Notes: generated by a model from the sequence alone, not told the origin. A stretch of 64,000 bases of DNA from Oceanobacillus halotolerans (GCF_010993955.1 NZ_WIXL01000010.1:46693-110692), one strand, 5' to 3'. Shown: positions 17,411 through 25,626, numbered from the stretch's first letter. Made by a program: numbers and translations.

Positions 17411-17615
17411 AGGTGCGGGCAATAAAAGTAATCAATGGGAGCATGACATCGATGAACATTGACGAAAGGATTGCTGGCCGAAGCGTAACAGGGGTCAAGC
17501 TTGTTATTGCTGGTGTCATCATCCAAAGTTCGATGTAGATGAACGTTCTATGCTTAATATTGGGAAGGTTTTTATTTCGTCGGTATTGGATTATTTACAA
17601 GAAGATAACAGATAA
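17411..17615 (+). pseudogene. C-terminal remnant of an M20-type amidohydrolase
   Basis: A frame spells HHPKFDVDERSMLNIGKVF and continues to SVLDYLQEDNR and a stop at 17613-17615. This is the characteristic C-terminal end of M20/HipO-like amidohydrolases. A little upstream, another frame gives GAGNKS, which in intact enzymes lies shortly before the HHPKF block, but the sequence between is scrambled. No N-terminal part or start was found, so this is a relic. Confidence 0.6.
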
Positions 17616-17626
17616 TTCTAGAAAAA

Positions 17627-17660
17627 GCTTAATCCCAGAAAGTCTGATCTGGGATTAAGC
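17627..17660. terminator. Strong hairpin before the squalene-synthase-like gene
   Basis: GCTTAATCCCAG pairs perfectly with CTGGGATTAAGC across a 10-base loop. The T-run is on the minus strand (TTTTTC), yet no minus-strand gene lies upstream of it, so it may be a relic of the lost gene or an insulating structure. Confidence 0.55.
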
Positions 17661-17733
17661 AAAATTCATATAAATTTGCCACATTATTTGGTATACTAAA
17701 GGTACCTCATGTTCCATGAAGGAGGATCTTACA

Positions 17734-18552
17734 TTGAGTGAAGCAGCAAAATTGCAAAAAGACGCAATGCGGATGCTTAAGCTAACGAGTAGGACGTTTT
17801 ACATACCGATCAAACTGTTAAAACCAACGTTAAAAGATACGGTTGGATCTGCTTATTTATGCATGCGTGCAATAGACGAAATGGAAGACCATGAAACTTT
17901 AAATAAAGAAACAAAATCCTACTTATTACGAGAAACTAGCAACCTTTTGGCTAATAACTTCGACGAAGAAGCTTATCAACGACTCGTCAAACCTTATCAA
18001 GATGATTTACCTGAAGTTACATTACGCCTAGGGGATTGGATTAAGGTTTGTCCAACTGAAATTGTCGATAAGGTAAAAGAATCAACAAGTATCATGGCAA
18101 AAGGAATGGCGGATTGGGTCGAAAAAGATTGGCATATTCAAACAAAAGAAGACCTTGATGATTACACGTATTATGTTGCTGGTTTAGTTGGTGTTATGCT
18201 CTCAGACATTTGGAACTGGTATGATGGCACAGAAACAGATCGTGAGCTTGCAATTGGTTATGGACGAGGTTTGCAAGCAGTAAATATTTTACGAAACCAA
18301 CATGAAGATGATGAGCGTGGTGTTCAATTTATTCCTGATGGTTGGACAAGAGATGATGTTTTTGCTTATGCTACGAAAAATTTAAGTTTAGCGGATGAGT
18401 ATATGAAAAGTATTGATAATCGCAATATCCTCCTGTTTTGTAAAATACCACTTGCACTTGCCCATAAAACCTTAAAAGCAATGCGAAATGGAAAAGAAAA
18501 AATGTCACGACAGGAAGTAGAAAGTACAGTAGATAGTATATTAAATGAATAA
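17734..18552 (+). CDS. Squalene/phytoene synthase-like protein
   Basis: This 272-residue isoprenoid-synthase-fold protein belongs to the trans head-to-head prenyltransferase family. Seen are KLTSRTFYIPIKLLKP, the first Asp-rich motif RAIDEMEDHE, and the second-motif region GLQAVNILRNQHEDDERG. In functional squalene synthases the second motif begins with Asp (RDxxED). Here that residue is Asn (RNQHED), so the usual two-step coupling is in doubt. No desaturase, hopanoid or carotenoid genes are nearby. Substrate could be farnesyl diphosphate, used for condensation or simply hydrolysed as reported for B. subtilis YisP. The TTG at 17734 has AAGGAGGAT 6 bases upstream, while the ATG at 17716 would precede that site. 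Confidence 0.78.
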   Translation: MSEAAKLQKDAMRMLKLTSRTFYIPIKLLKPTLKDTVGSAYLCMRAIDEMEDHETLNKETKSYLLRETSNLLANNFDEEAYQRLVKPYQDDLPEVTLRLGDWIKVCPTEIVDKVKESTSIMAKGMADWVEKDWHIQTKEDLDDYTYYVAGLVGVMLSDIWNWYDGTETDRELAIGYGRGLQAVNILRNQHEDDERGVQFIPDGWTRDDVFAYATKNLSLADEYMKSIDNRNILLFCKIPLALAHKTLKAMRNGKEKMSRQEVESTVDSILNE

Positions 18553-18565
18553 AATATTGAAAATG

Positions 18566-18600
18566 AAGCACGATTAGAAATGATTAGTCGTGCTTTTTTA
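18566..18600 (+). terminator. Terminator after the squalene-synthase-like gene
   Basis: AAGCACGA pairs with TCGTGCTT, followed by TTTTTT. Confidence 0.75.
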
Positions 18601-18691
18601 GTATCTAAAAATGGGGATAGATAGAAATTGTTGGTCATACAGTCTTGGCCATGTAATATATATTAAAAGTGAAACCTATAGAGAGGAAGGG

Positions 18692-18802
18692 ATGAAAATA
18701 GGAAATGGATGGATAAAAATAGTTGACGATAAACAATTTAAGCCCTATAATCAAAAACTATGTAATTATATTCAAAAAATTGAAGTAAGTTGTTGGTGCT
18801 AG
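18692..18802 (+). CDS. Possible 36-residue small protein
   Basis: A short frame opens with ATG 5 bases after GAGGAAGGG and encodes MKIGNGWIKIVDDKQFKPYN, ending in VSCWC. I do not recognise it. It lies between a terminator and the BCCT gene, where about 300 bases hold nothing else. The good ribosome binding site is the only support. Confidence 0.25.
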   Translation: MKIGNGWIKIVDDKQFKPYNQKLCNYIQKIEVSCWC

Positions 18803-18899
18803 TTTTAGGGAGAAATTTGATAAAAATAGTATTAACAATGAAAATTCGAGGGTCTTTGGATGTAGTCAGATCTTCGTTTCAAAAAATAGGAGGAAAAGT

Positions 18900-20450
18900 G
18901 TGAAATCAAAAAAAAAGGTTCCATTAGACTGGCCTGTATTTTTAATAAGTGGTGGTTTTTTAATTTTATTTATCTTACTATCATTCTTTAATAGTGACAT
19001 GGTAGGTAATGCGATTACAACATTATTTGATTACTCTGCAGAATTTTTTGGAGCATACTGGCAGGTATTATTGCTAGGGAACTTCTTTGTCGGGATTGGA
19101 TTAGCCATTTCAAAGTACGGAAAAGTACGTTTAGGTAAGCAAGATAAACCAAAATATAGCTATTTTCGTTGGGTAGCCATGATTCTGGTTACACTACTAG
19201 CGAGTGGTGGTGTTTTCTGGGCAGCTTCTGAGCCTATGTACCACTATATGACTACCCCTCCATTACTAGGTGGTGGAGAATTTAATGATATGTATGGTGC
19301 ATTTGCGCATGCATTTATGCACTGGGGTTTCTTGGCTTGGGCGATTCTAGGAACATTAGCATCCATTGTGATGATGTACGTACACTATAATAAAGGATTT
19401 CCATTACGTCCAAGAGGATTATTATATCCTATCTTTGGGGAGAAAATTTATCATAAAAATGCAATTGGTACATCCGCGGACGTTTTTTCAATAATTGCTA
19501 CGGTTGCCGGTACCTTGGGACCACTAGGGTTTTTAGGGTTGCAAATATCCTATGGACTTAATCATCTATTTGATGTTCCAAATACTTTAACGGTAAGTAT
19601 CATCGTCGTACTTGGTCTAGCCACGATTGCCGCAATTTCAGCTGCTACAGGGATTGATCGCGGAATTCTTACTTTAAGTCGCTATAATGTTGGTTTTACT
19701 ATTTTCTTAGCAATAGTTATTTTAATTATCGGACCAACTTTCTTTATCATTGATGCATTTGTTGGGGGTACAGGATCCCATCTCCAAAACTTTTGGGCAA
19801 TGACCTTGTTCCGTGGAGATCATGCTTGGCTAGGTGCTTGGACAATCTTCTTTTGGGGATGGTTTATTGGCTACGCACCAATGTTAATTGTGTTTATTAG
19901 TCGAATCTCCCGTGGTCGGACCATTCGTGAATTAATTATTGCTGTTTCCATTGTCGCACCATTAGTCAATAATTTCTGGTTCTCTATCGTGGGTGGATCT
20001 GGTGTGTTTTTTGAAAGAGAAAATCCAGGTTCCGTATCGAATGCATTGAATGAAGGTGGTATGCCAGCAGCGGTTATGGCCATAACAGATCAGTTGCCAC
20101 TAGGTTTATGGATTGGTTTAGGATTCTTGATTGTTTCCGTTATCTTTGTTGCGACAACAGTTGATACAATGTCTTATACCGTAGCAGCAACCTTAACAGG
20201 AAATGACACGCCAAAACGCTGGTTACGTGTTTTCTGGGCGATTATTTTCGGTTTAACGACTGTTATGATCTTGTCAATCGGGGAAGACAGTATTTCATCT
20301 ATACAAAACTCGATTGTTATTACAGCTGTTCCAGTGTCCTTGTTATTATTGCCACCTTTATGGCAAGCACCAAAAATTGCTCGAAAAATGGCCTTAGAGC
20401 AAGGACTAATCTGGCAGCGGGAGTTAATGCGCAAAGTTGATAAGAAATAA
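18900..20450 (+). CDS. BCCT-family transporter with altered tryptophan box
   Basis: This 516-residue, twelve-helix secondary transporter belongs to the betaine/choline/carnitine family, which in halotolerant Bacillaceae mostly imports glycine betaine with sodium. Family hallmarks are GVFWAASEPMYHYMTTPP, MHWGFLAWAILG and ISRGRTIREL. In TM8, BetP-type carriers read YWAWWISWSP; here the segment is FWGWFIGYAP. Two of the three betaine-caging tryptophans are thus Phe and Tyr, so the ligand may not be glycine betaine. The GTG start at 18900 lies 5 bases after AGGAGG. A terminator follows. A second, decayed BCCT gene lies at 31668-32035. Confidence 0.88.
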   Translation: MKSKKKVPLDWPVFLISGGFLILFILLSFFNSDMVGNAITTLFDYSAEFFGAYWQVLLLGNFFVGIGLAISKYGKVRLGKQDKPKYSYFRWVAMILVTLLASGGVFWAASEPMYHYMTTPPLLGGGEFNDMYGAFAHAFMHWGFLAWAILGTLASIVMMYVHYNKGFPLRPRGLLYPIFGEKIYHKNAIGTSADVFSIIATVAGTLGPLGFLGLQISYGLNHLFDVPNTLTVSIIVVLGLATIAAISAATGIDRGILTLSRYNVGFTIFLAIVILIIGPTFFIIDAFVGGTGSHLQNFWAMTLFRGDHAWLGAWTIFFWGWFIGYAPMLIVFISRISRGRTIRELIIAVSIVAPLVNNFWFSIVGGSGVFFERENPGSVSNALNEGGMPAAVMAITDQLPLGLWIGLGFLIVSVIFVATTVDTMSYTVAATLTGNDTPKRWLRVFWAIIFGLTTVMILSIGEDSISSIQNSIVITAVPVSLLLLPPLWQAPKIARKMALEQGLIWQRELMRKVDKK

Positions 20451-20461
20451 ACGATAAGGAG

Positions 20462-20511
20462 AAAAGGCTGTTTTTCGGGGATAAAACAAGATCCCATAAA
20501 ACAGCCTTTTT
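20462..20511 (+). terminator. Terminator after the BCCT gene
   Basis: AAAAGGCTGTTTT pairs with AAAACAGCCTTTT, followed by T. Confidence 0.8.
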
Positions 20512-20512
20512 A

Positions 20513-20634
20513 CACGTTAGGAAAGTATAAAATTTTGGCTAGGAAGAAGACTCGACGTTGCTAAAATTTTAATGTCCCAAGTATAAGAAAAACGAACACG
20601 TTCGCTAAAGGACGAGCGAATGCGAGTTTTTCTA
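20513..20634. repeat. Repeat family D, copy 1
   Basis: This element of about 122 bp contains an ATAAAATTTTGGC...GCTAAAATTTTAAT hairpin and a second AGAAAAACG...GCGAGTTTTTCT hairpin enclosing CGTTCGCTAAAGGACGAGCG. Closest copy: 58129-58257. An inverted copy lies at 25111-25232 and a one-hairpin copy at 28996-29072. Confidence 0.75.
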
Positions 20635-20699
20635 AAATGAACAGTTTATGGTATCTACACTTATACTAGATAGTAGTTAGGTTGTAGAGGAGAATCATG

Positions 20700-21164
20700 A
20701 TGGAGATAAAAAAAACGAAGGATTATGAAAAGATTGCTTTATTAAATAAGCATGTACATGATTTACATGTTTCTTTATACCCGAATTATTTTAAGGAATA
20801 TGAAGAAGGTTCAATGAAGGATTTTTTTAAAACAGTTGTCACTTTTCCAAATCATTATTTTCTATTGCTAGAGGATCAGGGGGAAACAAAAGGGTATGCG
20901 TGGGTTGAACGAATCAATCAACCAGAAGATATGTTCCGAAAAGCTTACCAGTGCTTATATGTGCATCAAATTAGTATTAATCCAACTAACCAAAATCAAG
21001 GGTATGGCAGGCGATTAATGAAGGCGATTTATAATTTAGCAAGAAGGCAAGGTATAAAACGGGTTGAATTAGAATATTGGATTGGAAATGATGTGGCGAG
21101 AGCATTTTATAAAAAGGAAGATTTTAAATCTTATCGAGAAGTTGTATACAAAGAAGTTGATTAG
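20700..21164 (+). CDS. GNAT-family N-acetyltransferase
   Basis: This acetyl-CoA-dependent acetyltransferase of 154 residues has an unknown acceptor. The core motif A is QISINPTNQNQGYGRRLMKA (Q/RxxGxG/A type). The motif-B-like end is VELEYWIGNDVARAFYKKED. The ATG at 20700 is preferred to the one at 20697 for better spacing to AGGAG (7 bases). It stands alone between repeat D1 and a shared terminator. Confidence 0.8.
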   Translation: MEIKKTKDYEKIALLNKHVHDLHVSLYPNYFKEYEEGSMKDFFKTVVTFPNHYFLLLEDQGETKGYAWVERINQPEDMFRKAYQCLYVHQISINPTNQNQGYGRRLMKAIYNLARRQGIKRVELEYWIGNDVARAFYKKEDFKSYREVVYKEVD

Positions 21165-21169
21165 ATTAA

Positions 21170-21213
21170 GACGGAAACGACCATACCTTAAATGATCGTT
21201 TCCGTCTGTTTTG
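21170..21213. terminator. Terminator between convergent GNAT and AhpD-like genes
   Basis: GACGGAAACGA pairs perfectly with TCGTTTCCGTC. TGTTTT follows on the plus strand. Confidence 0.75.
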
Positions 21214-21230
21214 GTACATGAGATATGTAC

Positions 21231-21605
21231 TTAATGTTTGGTCCCATGATAATGATCAAACGTTTCCATTGCTAACGTAACTCCTTGGGAAAATGCAGCA
21301 CCTCCACCTAATGCAGAGCTAACAGCAATGGTTTCAGCAATTTCCTCTTCAGTTGCACCATGTTCTACTGCACCTTTTGTATGATACATAATACAATATT
21401 CATCTTGTGCATAAATACTAATTCCTAGTGCCATTAGCTGCTTTTCTTTTTGACCCATTGTTCCCTCTTCAAAACATGCATCCGTAAACTCGAAATAGCT
21501 TTTGGTGATTTTCGGTAAACGTTCCTCTAAACGACTACTCCCTTCCTTATAATCAAGGATGGATTGATCAAAGTAATTATCAATTTCTTCTGGGTTCATT
21601 TCCAT
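21231..21605 (-). CDS. Carboxymuconolactone decarboxylase / AhpD-like protein
   Basis: This 124-residue all-helical protein belongs to the CMD/AhpD-like superfamily. It has the family's acidic-Cys-His motif in DEYCIMYHTKGAVEHGATEE: a CxxxH arrangement, not the CxxC of true AhpD peroxidase. The alanine/glycine-rich helix AVSSALGGGAAFSQGVTLAM follows. It is probably a small redox or hydrolytic enzyme; the substrate is unknown. The ATG at 21605 has GGAGG 8 bases upstream, so the longer frame start is not used. Confidence 0.78.
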   Translation of the reverse strand: MEMNPEEIDNYFDQSILDYKEGSSRLEERLPKITKSYFEFTDACFEEGTMGQKEKQLMALGISIYAQDEYCIMYHTKGAVEHGATEEEIAETIAVSSALGGGAAFSQGVTLAMETFDHYHGTKH

Positions 21606-21714
21606 TTTTACTACCTCCAATTCATAATTATTGTTATACATTTTTATCCTTTATAATTAGATAGGAATCATGCATGGAATAAACTGGAATCCCCTGAAAT
21701 TTTAAGGAATATAG

Positions 21715-22014
21715 TTGACCCTCATATAACGTTGAGAAAAAAGAGGAGCTGGCTTATGAAAGTAAAGGTCGTTTCGGAAATTCTGGTGTCAGTGTCTGGA
21801 CCTTGCATTATTATGATCAAATTGGCTTATTAAAACCAGATACGATCAATGCACCGATCTATCGGAGTTACTCTGAGGATAATTTGTAGACATTACAGCA
21901 AATATTGTTTTTAAAGAACTGGGGTTTCCATTAAAAGAGACCAAACAAATGATTTACAGTGAGCACTTTGATAAGAAGGAGGCGTTATACCTTCATCGAA
22001 ATGATACAGTTTAG
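21715..22014 (+). pseudogene. Remnant of a MerR-family activator with its operator-promoter
   Basis: After an ATG at 21756 with an AGAGGAGC site, the frame breaks almost at once. Another frame then reads VSVWTLHYYDQIGLLKPD, then APIYRSYSEDNL, a stop, then LKELGFPLKETKQMI. These are the winged-helix and dimer helix of a MerR regulator of the TipA/Mta type. The effector domain is missing. TTGACC (21715-21720) followed by CTCATATAACGTTGAG resembles the dyad within a long promoter spacer typical of this group. Confidence 0.72.
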
Positions 22015-22163
22015 GACAATTAAGTTGAATACAGAATTATGTTGCTAATCACCCCCGCTTGAGCTATTATTGTAATAATTAAAATCCCCTCTGCTATTGT
22101 GCTTCCCCCACTTTATAAAAATCCAGCTGCTATTCATTAAAATTTAATAAGGATGTGTTAATC

Positions 22164-22809
22164 ATGGAACCATTTGAACAAGCATTGAACAACTGGCTTC
22201 AACAAAACATTTCTGAGGAGAAAAACCATAGCGACGTGAAATATTGATGAAAGGATTAGGGTATGGGACTATTGAATTCCTCCGTTTAATCTGGTATCCT
22301 GCCATCAGAAGTTTTGAGCATTTATATCCAGAATGGGAAGTACGAGATTTCAACAATGGGTACCGTTATCTTGATCTTGCTTATATGCCTGAAGGTGCTA
22401 AAGGAGGAATAGAGATTCAAGGATATGGACCACATGCAAGAGATCTTGATGTTAGAAGATTTAAAGACTTATGCTGGCGGCACTCACTGTTAGCATTAGA
22501 TGGCTGGACTTTTTCACCTATTGCTTACTTATCTGTAAAAGAAGAACCCAAACAATGCCAACACTTGTCCTTTCTTTTATCGGCAAGTTTGTTTCCACTG
22601 ATGTACCCACAGGTTTAACGTGGCTTGAAGCAGAAGTTGTACGCTACTCCCGTCGTATGCTCCGACCGATTACTCCACTTGAACTCGCAAAACATCTGAA
22701 TATTAGTGACCGACATGCTCGAAGAATCCTCCGTAAACTGTTAGAACAACAGATACTTGTTGTTGCAAGCGGTAAAGAACGAATACGGTCGTATAAGCTT
22801 AGAAATTAG
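22164..22809 (+). pseudogene. Frameshifted nuclease-fold / winged-helix protein
   Basis: The gene is spread over three frames. An ATG at 22164 with AAGGATG opens MEPFEQALNNWLQQNISEEK. A break near 22232 leads to RREILMKGLGYGTIEFLRL and on. A break near 22555 leads to a frame that ends in a winged helix (LRPITPLELAKHLNISDRHA, RRILRKLLEQQILVVASG). The middle part has YRYLDLAYMPEGAKGGIEIQ, whose D...ExQ pattern recalls PD-(D/E)xK nuclease folds. Intact relatives in Bacilli are, as I recall, about 215 residues and annotated only as transcriptional regulators. Each break behaves like a one-base loss. Confidence 0.65.
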
Positions 22810-22837
22810 TGAAATAAGGAACGATGTTAGTTTTATA

Positions 22838-23028
22838 GATGAATCGTGATTCCGTTATTTCTAGAAAAAGTAATATATAAAGGGGATTGATGAATCGAGG
22901 TTCCGCTATTTGCTAAATATCGACCAGAATTTAATAGATTTACTACCTATAGTGGAACGAGGATTCCATAACGCCTTAAAAGTGGGATAATTTTATACAA
23001 TAGCGGAATCAGGATCCGCTTAGTTAGT
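22838..23028. repeat. Repeat family E, copy 2
   Basis: Units TGATTCCGTTATTTC, GAGGTTCCGCTATTTGC, TAGTGGAACGAGGATTCC and ATAGCGGAATCAGGATCC alternate in inverted pairs, as in the copies at 1558 and 61575. Confidence 0.6.
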
Positions 23029-23044
23029 TTAATAGACTCCAATC

Positions 23045-23089
23045 AAAAAAACCAACCCATCTGGCTTGGCCAAATGGATTGGTTTTTTA
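23045..23089 (-). terminator. Terminator of tRNA-Ala
   Basis: AAAAAACCAA-type arms (with CATCTGGC/GCCAAATG inside) form a long hairpin. It is T-rich on both sides and lies directly after the tRNA 3' end on the minus strand. Confidence 0.7.
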
Positions 23090-23093
23090 AAAG

Positions 23094-23166
23094 TGGAGCA
23101 TATCGGGCTCGAACCGATGACCTCTTCGCTGCCAGCGAAGCGCTCTCCCAGCTGAGCTAATGCCCC
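23094..23166 (-). tRNA. tRNA-Ala (anticodon GGC)
   Basis: The 73-base minus-strand sequence folds as a cloverleaf. The acceptor stem is GGGGCAT/ATGCTCC (one G-T pair), the D-arm contains AGCTCAGCTGGGAGAGC, the anticodon loop CTGGCAG gives GGC (alanine, GCC codons), and the T-arm has GGTTCGAGCC. The 3' CCA is not encoded. It stands alone. Confidence 0.93.
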
Positions 23167-23331
23167 ATCAAACATGTTATATTATAATATTATTTTGTAG
23201 CACGATCAAGTAGAAAAATTCATCTAACAAATGATGAATCAAAGTCGCAAATTTTCCTATATTTACATAATAACATTGATACGCTATATTTAAAGTAGTA
23301 AAATTTGCTATACGATCAAAGGGGGATCGGT

Positions 23332-23616
23332 ATGAGAAAAGATGCAATGGAAATGAAGGACCATCATCGTAAAATTGTGAATCGGGAGGCACTTATCGGT
23401 GTAGGACTGGTCCTATTTAACTTTATTTGGTGGTTTGCATTTGCATATGGGTTAGGTGGAAAAGACCCATCAGAATACACGTATGTTTTTGGTTTACCAG
23501 CATGGTTTTTTTATAGCTGTGTGCTTGGTTTTATCATCATGTCTATTTTAGTAGCTATCGTTGTGAAAAAGTTTTTTGTGGAGATACCTTTTGATGAAGA
23601 AGAGGAGAGCCAATGA
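23332..23616 (+). CDS. yhdT: YhdT-family small membrane protein (DUF997)
   Basis: This 94-residue protein has two membrane helices (GVGLVLFNFIWWFAFAYGL and SCVLGFIIMSILVAIVVKKF). It matches the YhdT family, which is found next to the pantothenate symporter PanF in many bacteria and may assist it. The ATG at 23332 follows AAAGGGGGAT by 4 bases, while a TTG at 23305 would precede the site. Its TGA overlaps the panF ATG, indicating translational coupling. Confidence 0.85.
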   Translation: MRKDAMEMKDHHRKIVNREALIGVGLVLFNFIWWFAFAYGLGGKDPSEYTYVFGLPAWFFYSCVLGFIIMSILVAIVVKKFFVEIPFDEEEESQ

Positions 23617-25052
23617 ATATAGAAGCGCTAATTCCGTTGATACTGTTTTTAATTCTTATTTTTGGTGTTGGTATTTGGGCAGGGAAATATGTTCAAACAC
23701 CTAAAACATTTTTAAATGAATATTTTTTAGGTGGTCGAAGTTTAGGTGGATTTATCTTAGCAATGACGATGACCGCAACTTATGGAAGTGCTAGTAGTTT
23801 TATAGGTGGACCTGGAGCTGCTTATAATGAGGGACTTGGCTGGGTACTACTATCGATGACACAAGTGGCAACAGGTTATTTTGTGTTAATGGTTCTAGGT
23901 AAGAAGTTCGCAATTGTAACGCGACGATATCAAGCGGTTACGATGGTGGACTTTCTAAAAGAACGTTATCAATCTAAGTGGGTCGTACTAATTTCGTCCA
24001 TTAGCATTATTATCTTTTTATTTTCTGCAATGGCGGCACAATGGATAGGTGGTGCTAGATTAATAGAATCGTTGACTGGTTTAAATTATACTAGTGCACT
24101 ATTTATTTTTGCCTTATCCGTGCTTATTTATGTGACAATTGGTGGCTTTCGTGCAGTTGCCTTAACGGACGCCATTCAAGGTAGTGTCATGTTTATTGGG
24201 ACCTTAATTTTACTAATTGCCACGATTATTGCTGGTGGAGGGATCCCCAATATTATTAGTGACCTTACCGCGGAGAATCCTAATTTAGTAACCCCATATG
24301 GTGCTGATGGGACATTGACAGCTACATACGTATCCTCTTTCTGGATTTTGGTTGGTGTCGGAGTCATTGCACTACCACAAGTAGCTGTTCGTGCGATGTC
24401 TTACAAAAATTCGCGATCCATGCATCGTGCCTTGATTATTGGAACGATCGTTGTAGGGTTTATTATGCTAAATATGCACTTAATTGGGGTGTTTGCACGT
24501 CCTATTTTACCTGGTATTGAAATAGCGGATACCGTCATGCCCCTTATTGCGTTAGAAGTGATGCCGGCATGGCTTGCTGGCATAGTATTAGCTGCACCAA
24601 TGGCGGCAATTATGTCTACGGTCGACTCATTACTTTTATTAGTTAGCTCTACTATTGTAAAAGATGTGTATTTAAATTACATTGAACCAAAAGCATCCTA
24701 TGAGCGAGTGAAACGATTAAGTATTACCATTACTGCTGTTTTAGGAATTATTGTTTTTGTCTTAGCGTTAAATCCGCCAGATCTTATCATATGGTTAAAT
24801 CTATTTGCGTTTGGTGGATTAGAAGCAGCCTTTATTTGGCCAATTATTATGGGGCTATATTGGAAAAAAGGGAATAAAAATGGTGCAATTGCGTCCATGA
24901 TTGTGGGGGTTGGACTCTATATTCTTTCCGATTCATTTTTTCCACAGCCGCTTGGTTTACATTCAGTAGTTTTACCAGTTGTATTCTCCTTTATCGCTTA
25001 TGTAGGGGTGAGCTTGTTAATGCCAATTACTCAAAAACAACTACAAAAATAA
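23613..25052 (+). CDS. panF: Sodium/pantothenate symporter
   Basis: This 479-residue member of the solute:sodium symporter family has about thirteen membrane helices. It imports pantothenate (vitamin B5), the coenzyme A precursor, using the sodium gradient, which suits a halotolerant host. Family motifs include NEYFLGGRSLGGFILAMTMT, ATYGSASSFIGGPGAAYNEG, the SSS signature region YVTIGGFRAVALTDAIQG and AAPMAAIMSTVDSLLLLVSS. It forms a two-gene operon with yhdT (ATGA overlap). The specific substrate is inferred from the yhdT neighbour and overall similarity. Confidence 0.87.
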   Translation: MNIEALIPLILFLILIFGVGIWAGKYVQTPKTFLNEYFLGGRSLGGFILAMTMTATYGSASSFIGGPGAAYNEGLGWVLLSMTQVATGYFVLMVLGKKFAIVTRRYQAVTMVDFLKERYQSKWVVLISSISIIIFLFSAMAAQWIGGARLIESLTGLNYTSALFIFALSVLIYVTIGGFRAVALTDAIQGSVMFIGTLILLIATIIAGGGIPNIISDLTAENPNLVTPYGADGTLTATYVSSFWILVGVGVIALPQVAVRAMSYKNSRSMHRALIIGTIVVGFIMLNMHLIGVFARPILPGIEIADTVMPLIALEVMPAWLAGIVLAAPMAAIMSTVDSLLLLVSSTIVKDVYLNYIEPKASYERVKRLSITITAVLGIIVFVLALNPPDLIIWLNLFAFGGLEAAFIWPIIMGLYWKKGNKNGAIASMIVGVGLYILSDSFFPQPLGLHSVVLPVVFSFIAYVGVSLLMPITQKQLQK

Positions 25053-25110
25053 AGCATTACTTAGAGGAGGAACAAGGACACTTGGATTGGAAATATGCCC
25101 TGTTTCATCA

Positions 25111-25297
25111 TTAGAAAAACTCGCATTCGCTCGTCCTTAGCGAATGGGTTAGTTTTTCTTATACTTGGGACATTAAAATTTTAGCCACGTCGAGTCCACT
25201 TCTTAGCTAAAATTTTATGCTTTCCTAACGTGTTAGAAAAACTCGCATTCGCACGTCCTTTAGCGTGTGTTCGTTTTTGGCAGCTAGGAAAGTATAA
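25111..25297. repeat. Repeat family D, copy 2 (inverted) plus a fused partial copy
   Basis: 25111-25232 is an inverted D element (AGAAAAACTCGCATTCGC ... TTTCCTAACGTG). A second partial D copy starts immediately after it (TTAGAAAAACTCGCATTCGC at 25233) and ends in GGAAAGTATAAAAAC. Confidence 0.7.
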
Positions 25298-25308
25298 AAA
25301 CTTTCCCA

Positions 25309-25372
25309 CTGCATAAGTGCAACTAAGGCATTCACCATTAATGCCTTGGCGAATGCCAAGTTTTCTAAGAAG
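25309..25372. repeat. Repeat family C, fragment 3
   Basis: This is the fragment TGCATAAGTGCAACTAAGGC through the GGCGAATGCCAAGTTTTC hairpin, directly after repeat D2. Confidence 0.65.
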
Positions 25373-25409
25373 GTAAGCCTTACTACTCTTTTAAATTTTT
25401 ATTTTCTTC

Positions 25410-25438
25410 TTGACATTATGATTTAATAGATGTATAGT
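25410..25438 (+). promoter_or_regulatory. Strong promoter of the S-box leader
   Basis: TTGACA (25410-25415) and TATAGT (25433-25438) are separated by exactly 17 bases. Transcription should start near 25445, about 20 bases before the riboswitch. Confidence 0.7.
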
Positions 25439-25464
25439 TTTGATATTCAATTAAATAGATTTTC

Positions 25465-25568
25465 TTTCTTATCTAGAGAGGTGGAGGGACTGGCCCTTTG
25501 AAGCCTCGGCAACAGACTGAAATAGTACTGTGCCAATTCCAGAAGCGTAATGCTTGAAGATAAGAAGA
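25465..25568 (+). promoter_or_regulatory. SAM-I (S-box) riboswitch aptamer
   Basis: The conserved S-box core is present: CTTATC...GATAAG as P1, AGAGAGGTGGAGGGACTGGC, then CCCTTTGAAGCCTCGGCAAC, then GTGCCAATTCC. Binding of S-adenosylmethionine stabilises P1. The 3' part of P1 (AAGAAGAG, 25562-25569) is exactly complementary to CTCTTCTT (25592-25599) in the downstream terminator, which gives the usual antiterminator switch. The promoter is also intact. Confidence 0.93.
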
Positions 25569-25586
25569 GCGAATGACTTTTGTTTA

Positions 25587-25626
25587 TAAACCTCTTCTTA
25601 ATTTCAAGAAGGGGTTTTTTATTTTT
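25587..25626 (+). terminator. Intrinsic terminator of the S-box riboswitch
   Basis: CTTCTT pairs with AAGAAG, extended by an AACC/GGTT arm, and is followed by TTTTTTATTTTT. Confidence 0.85.
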
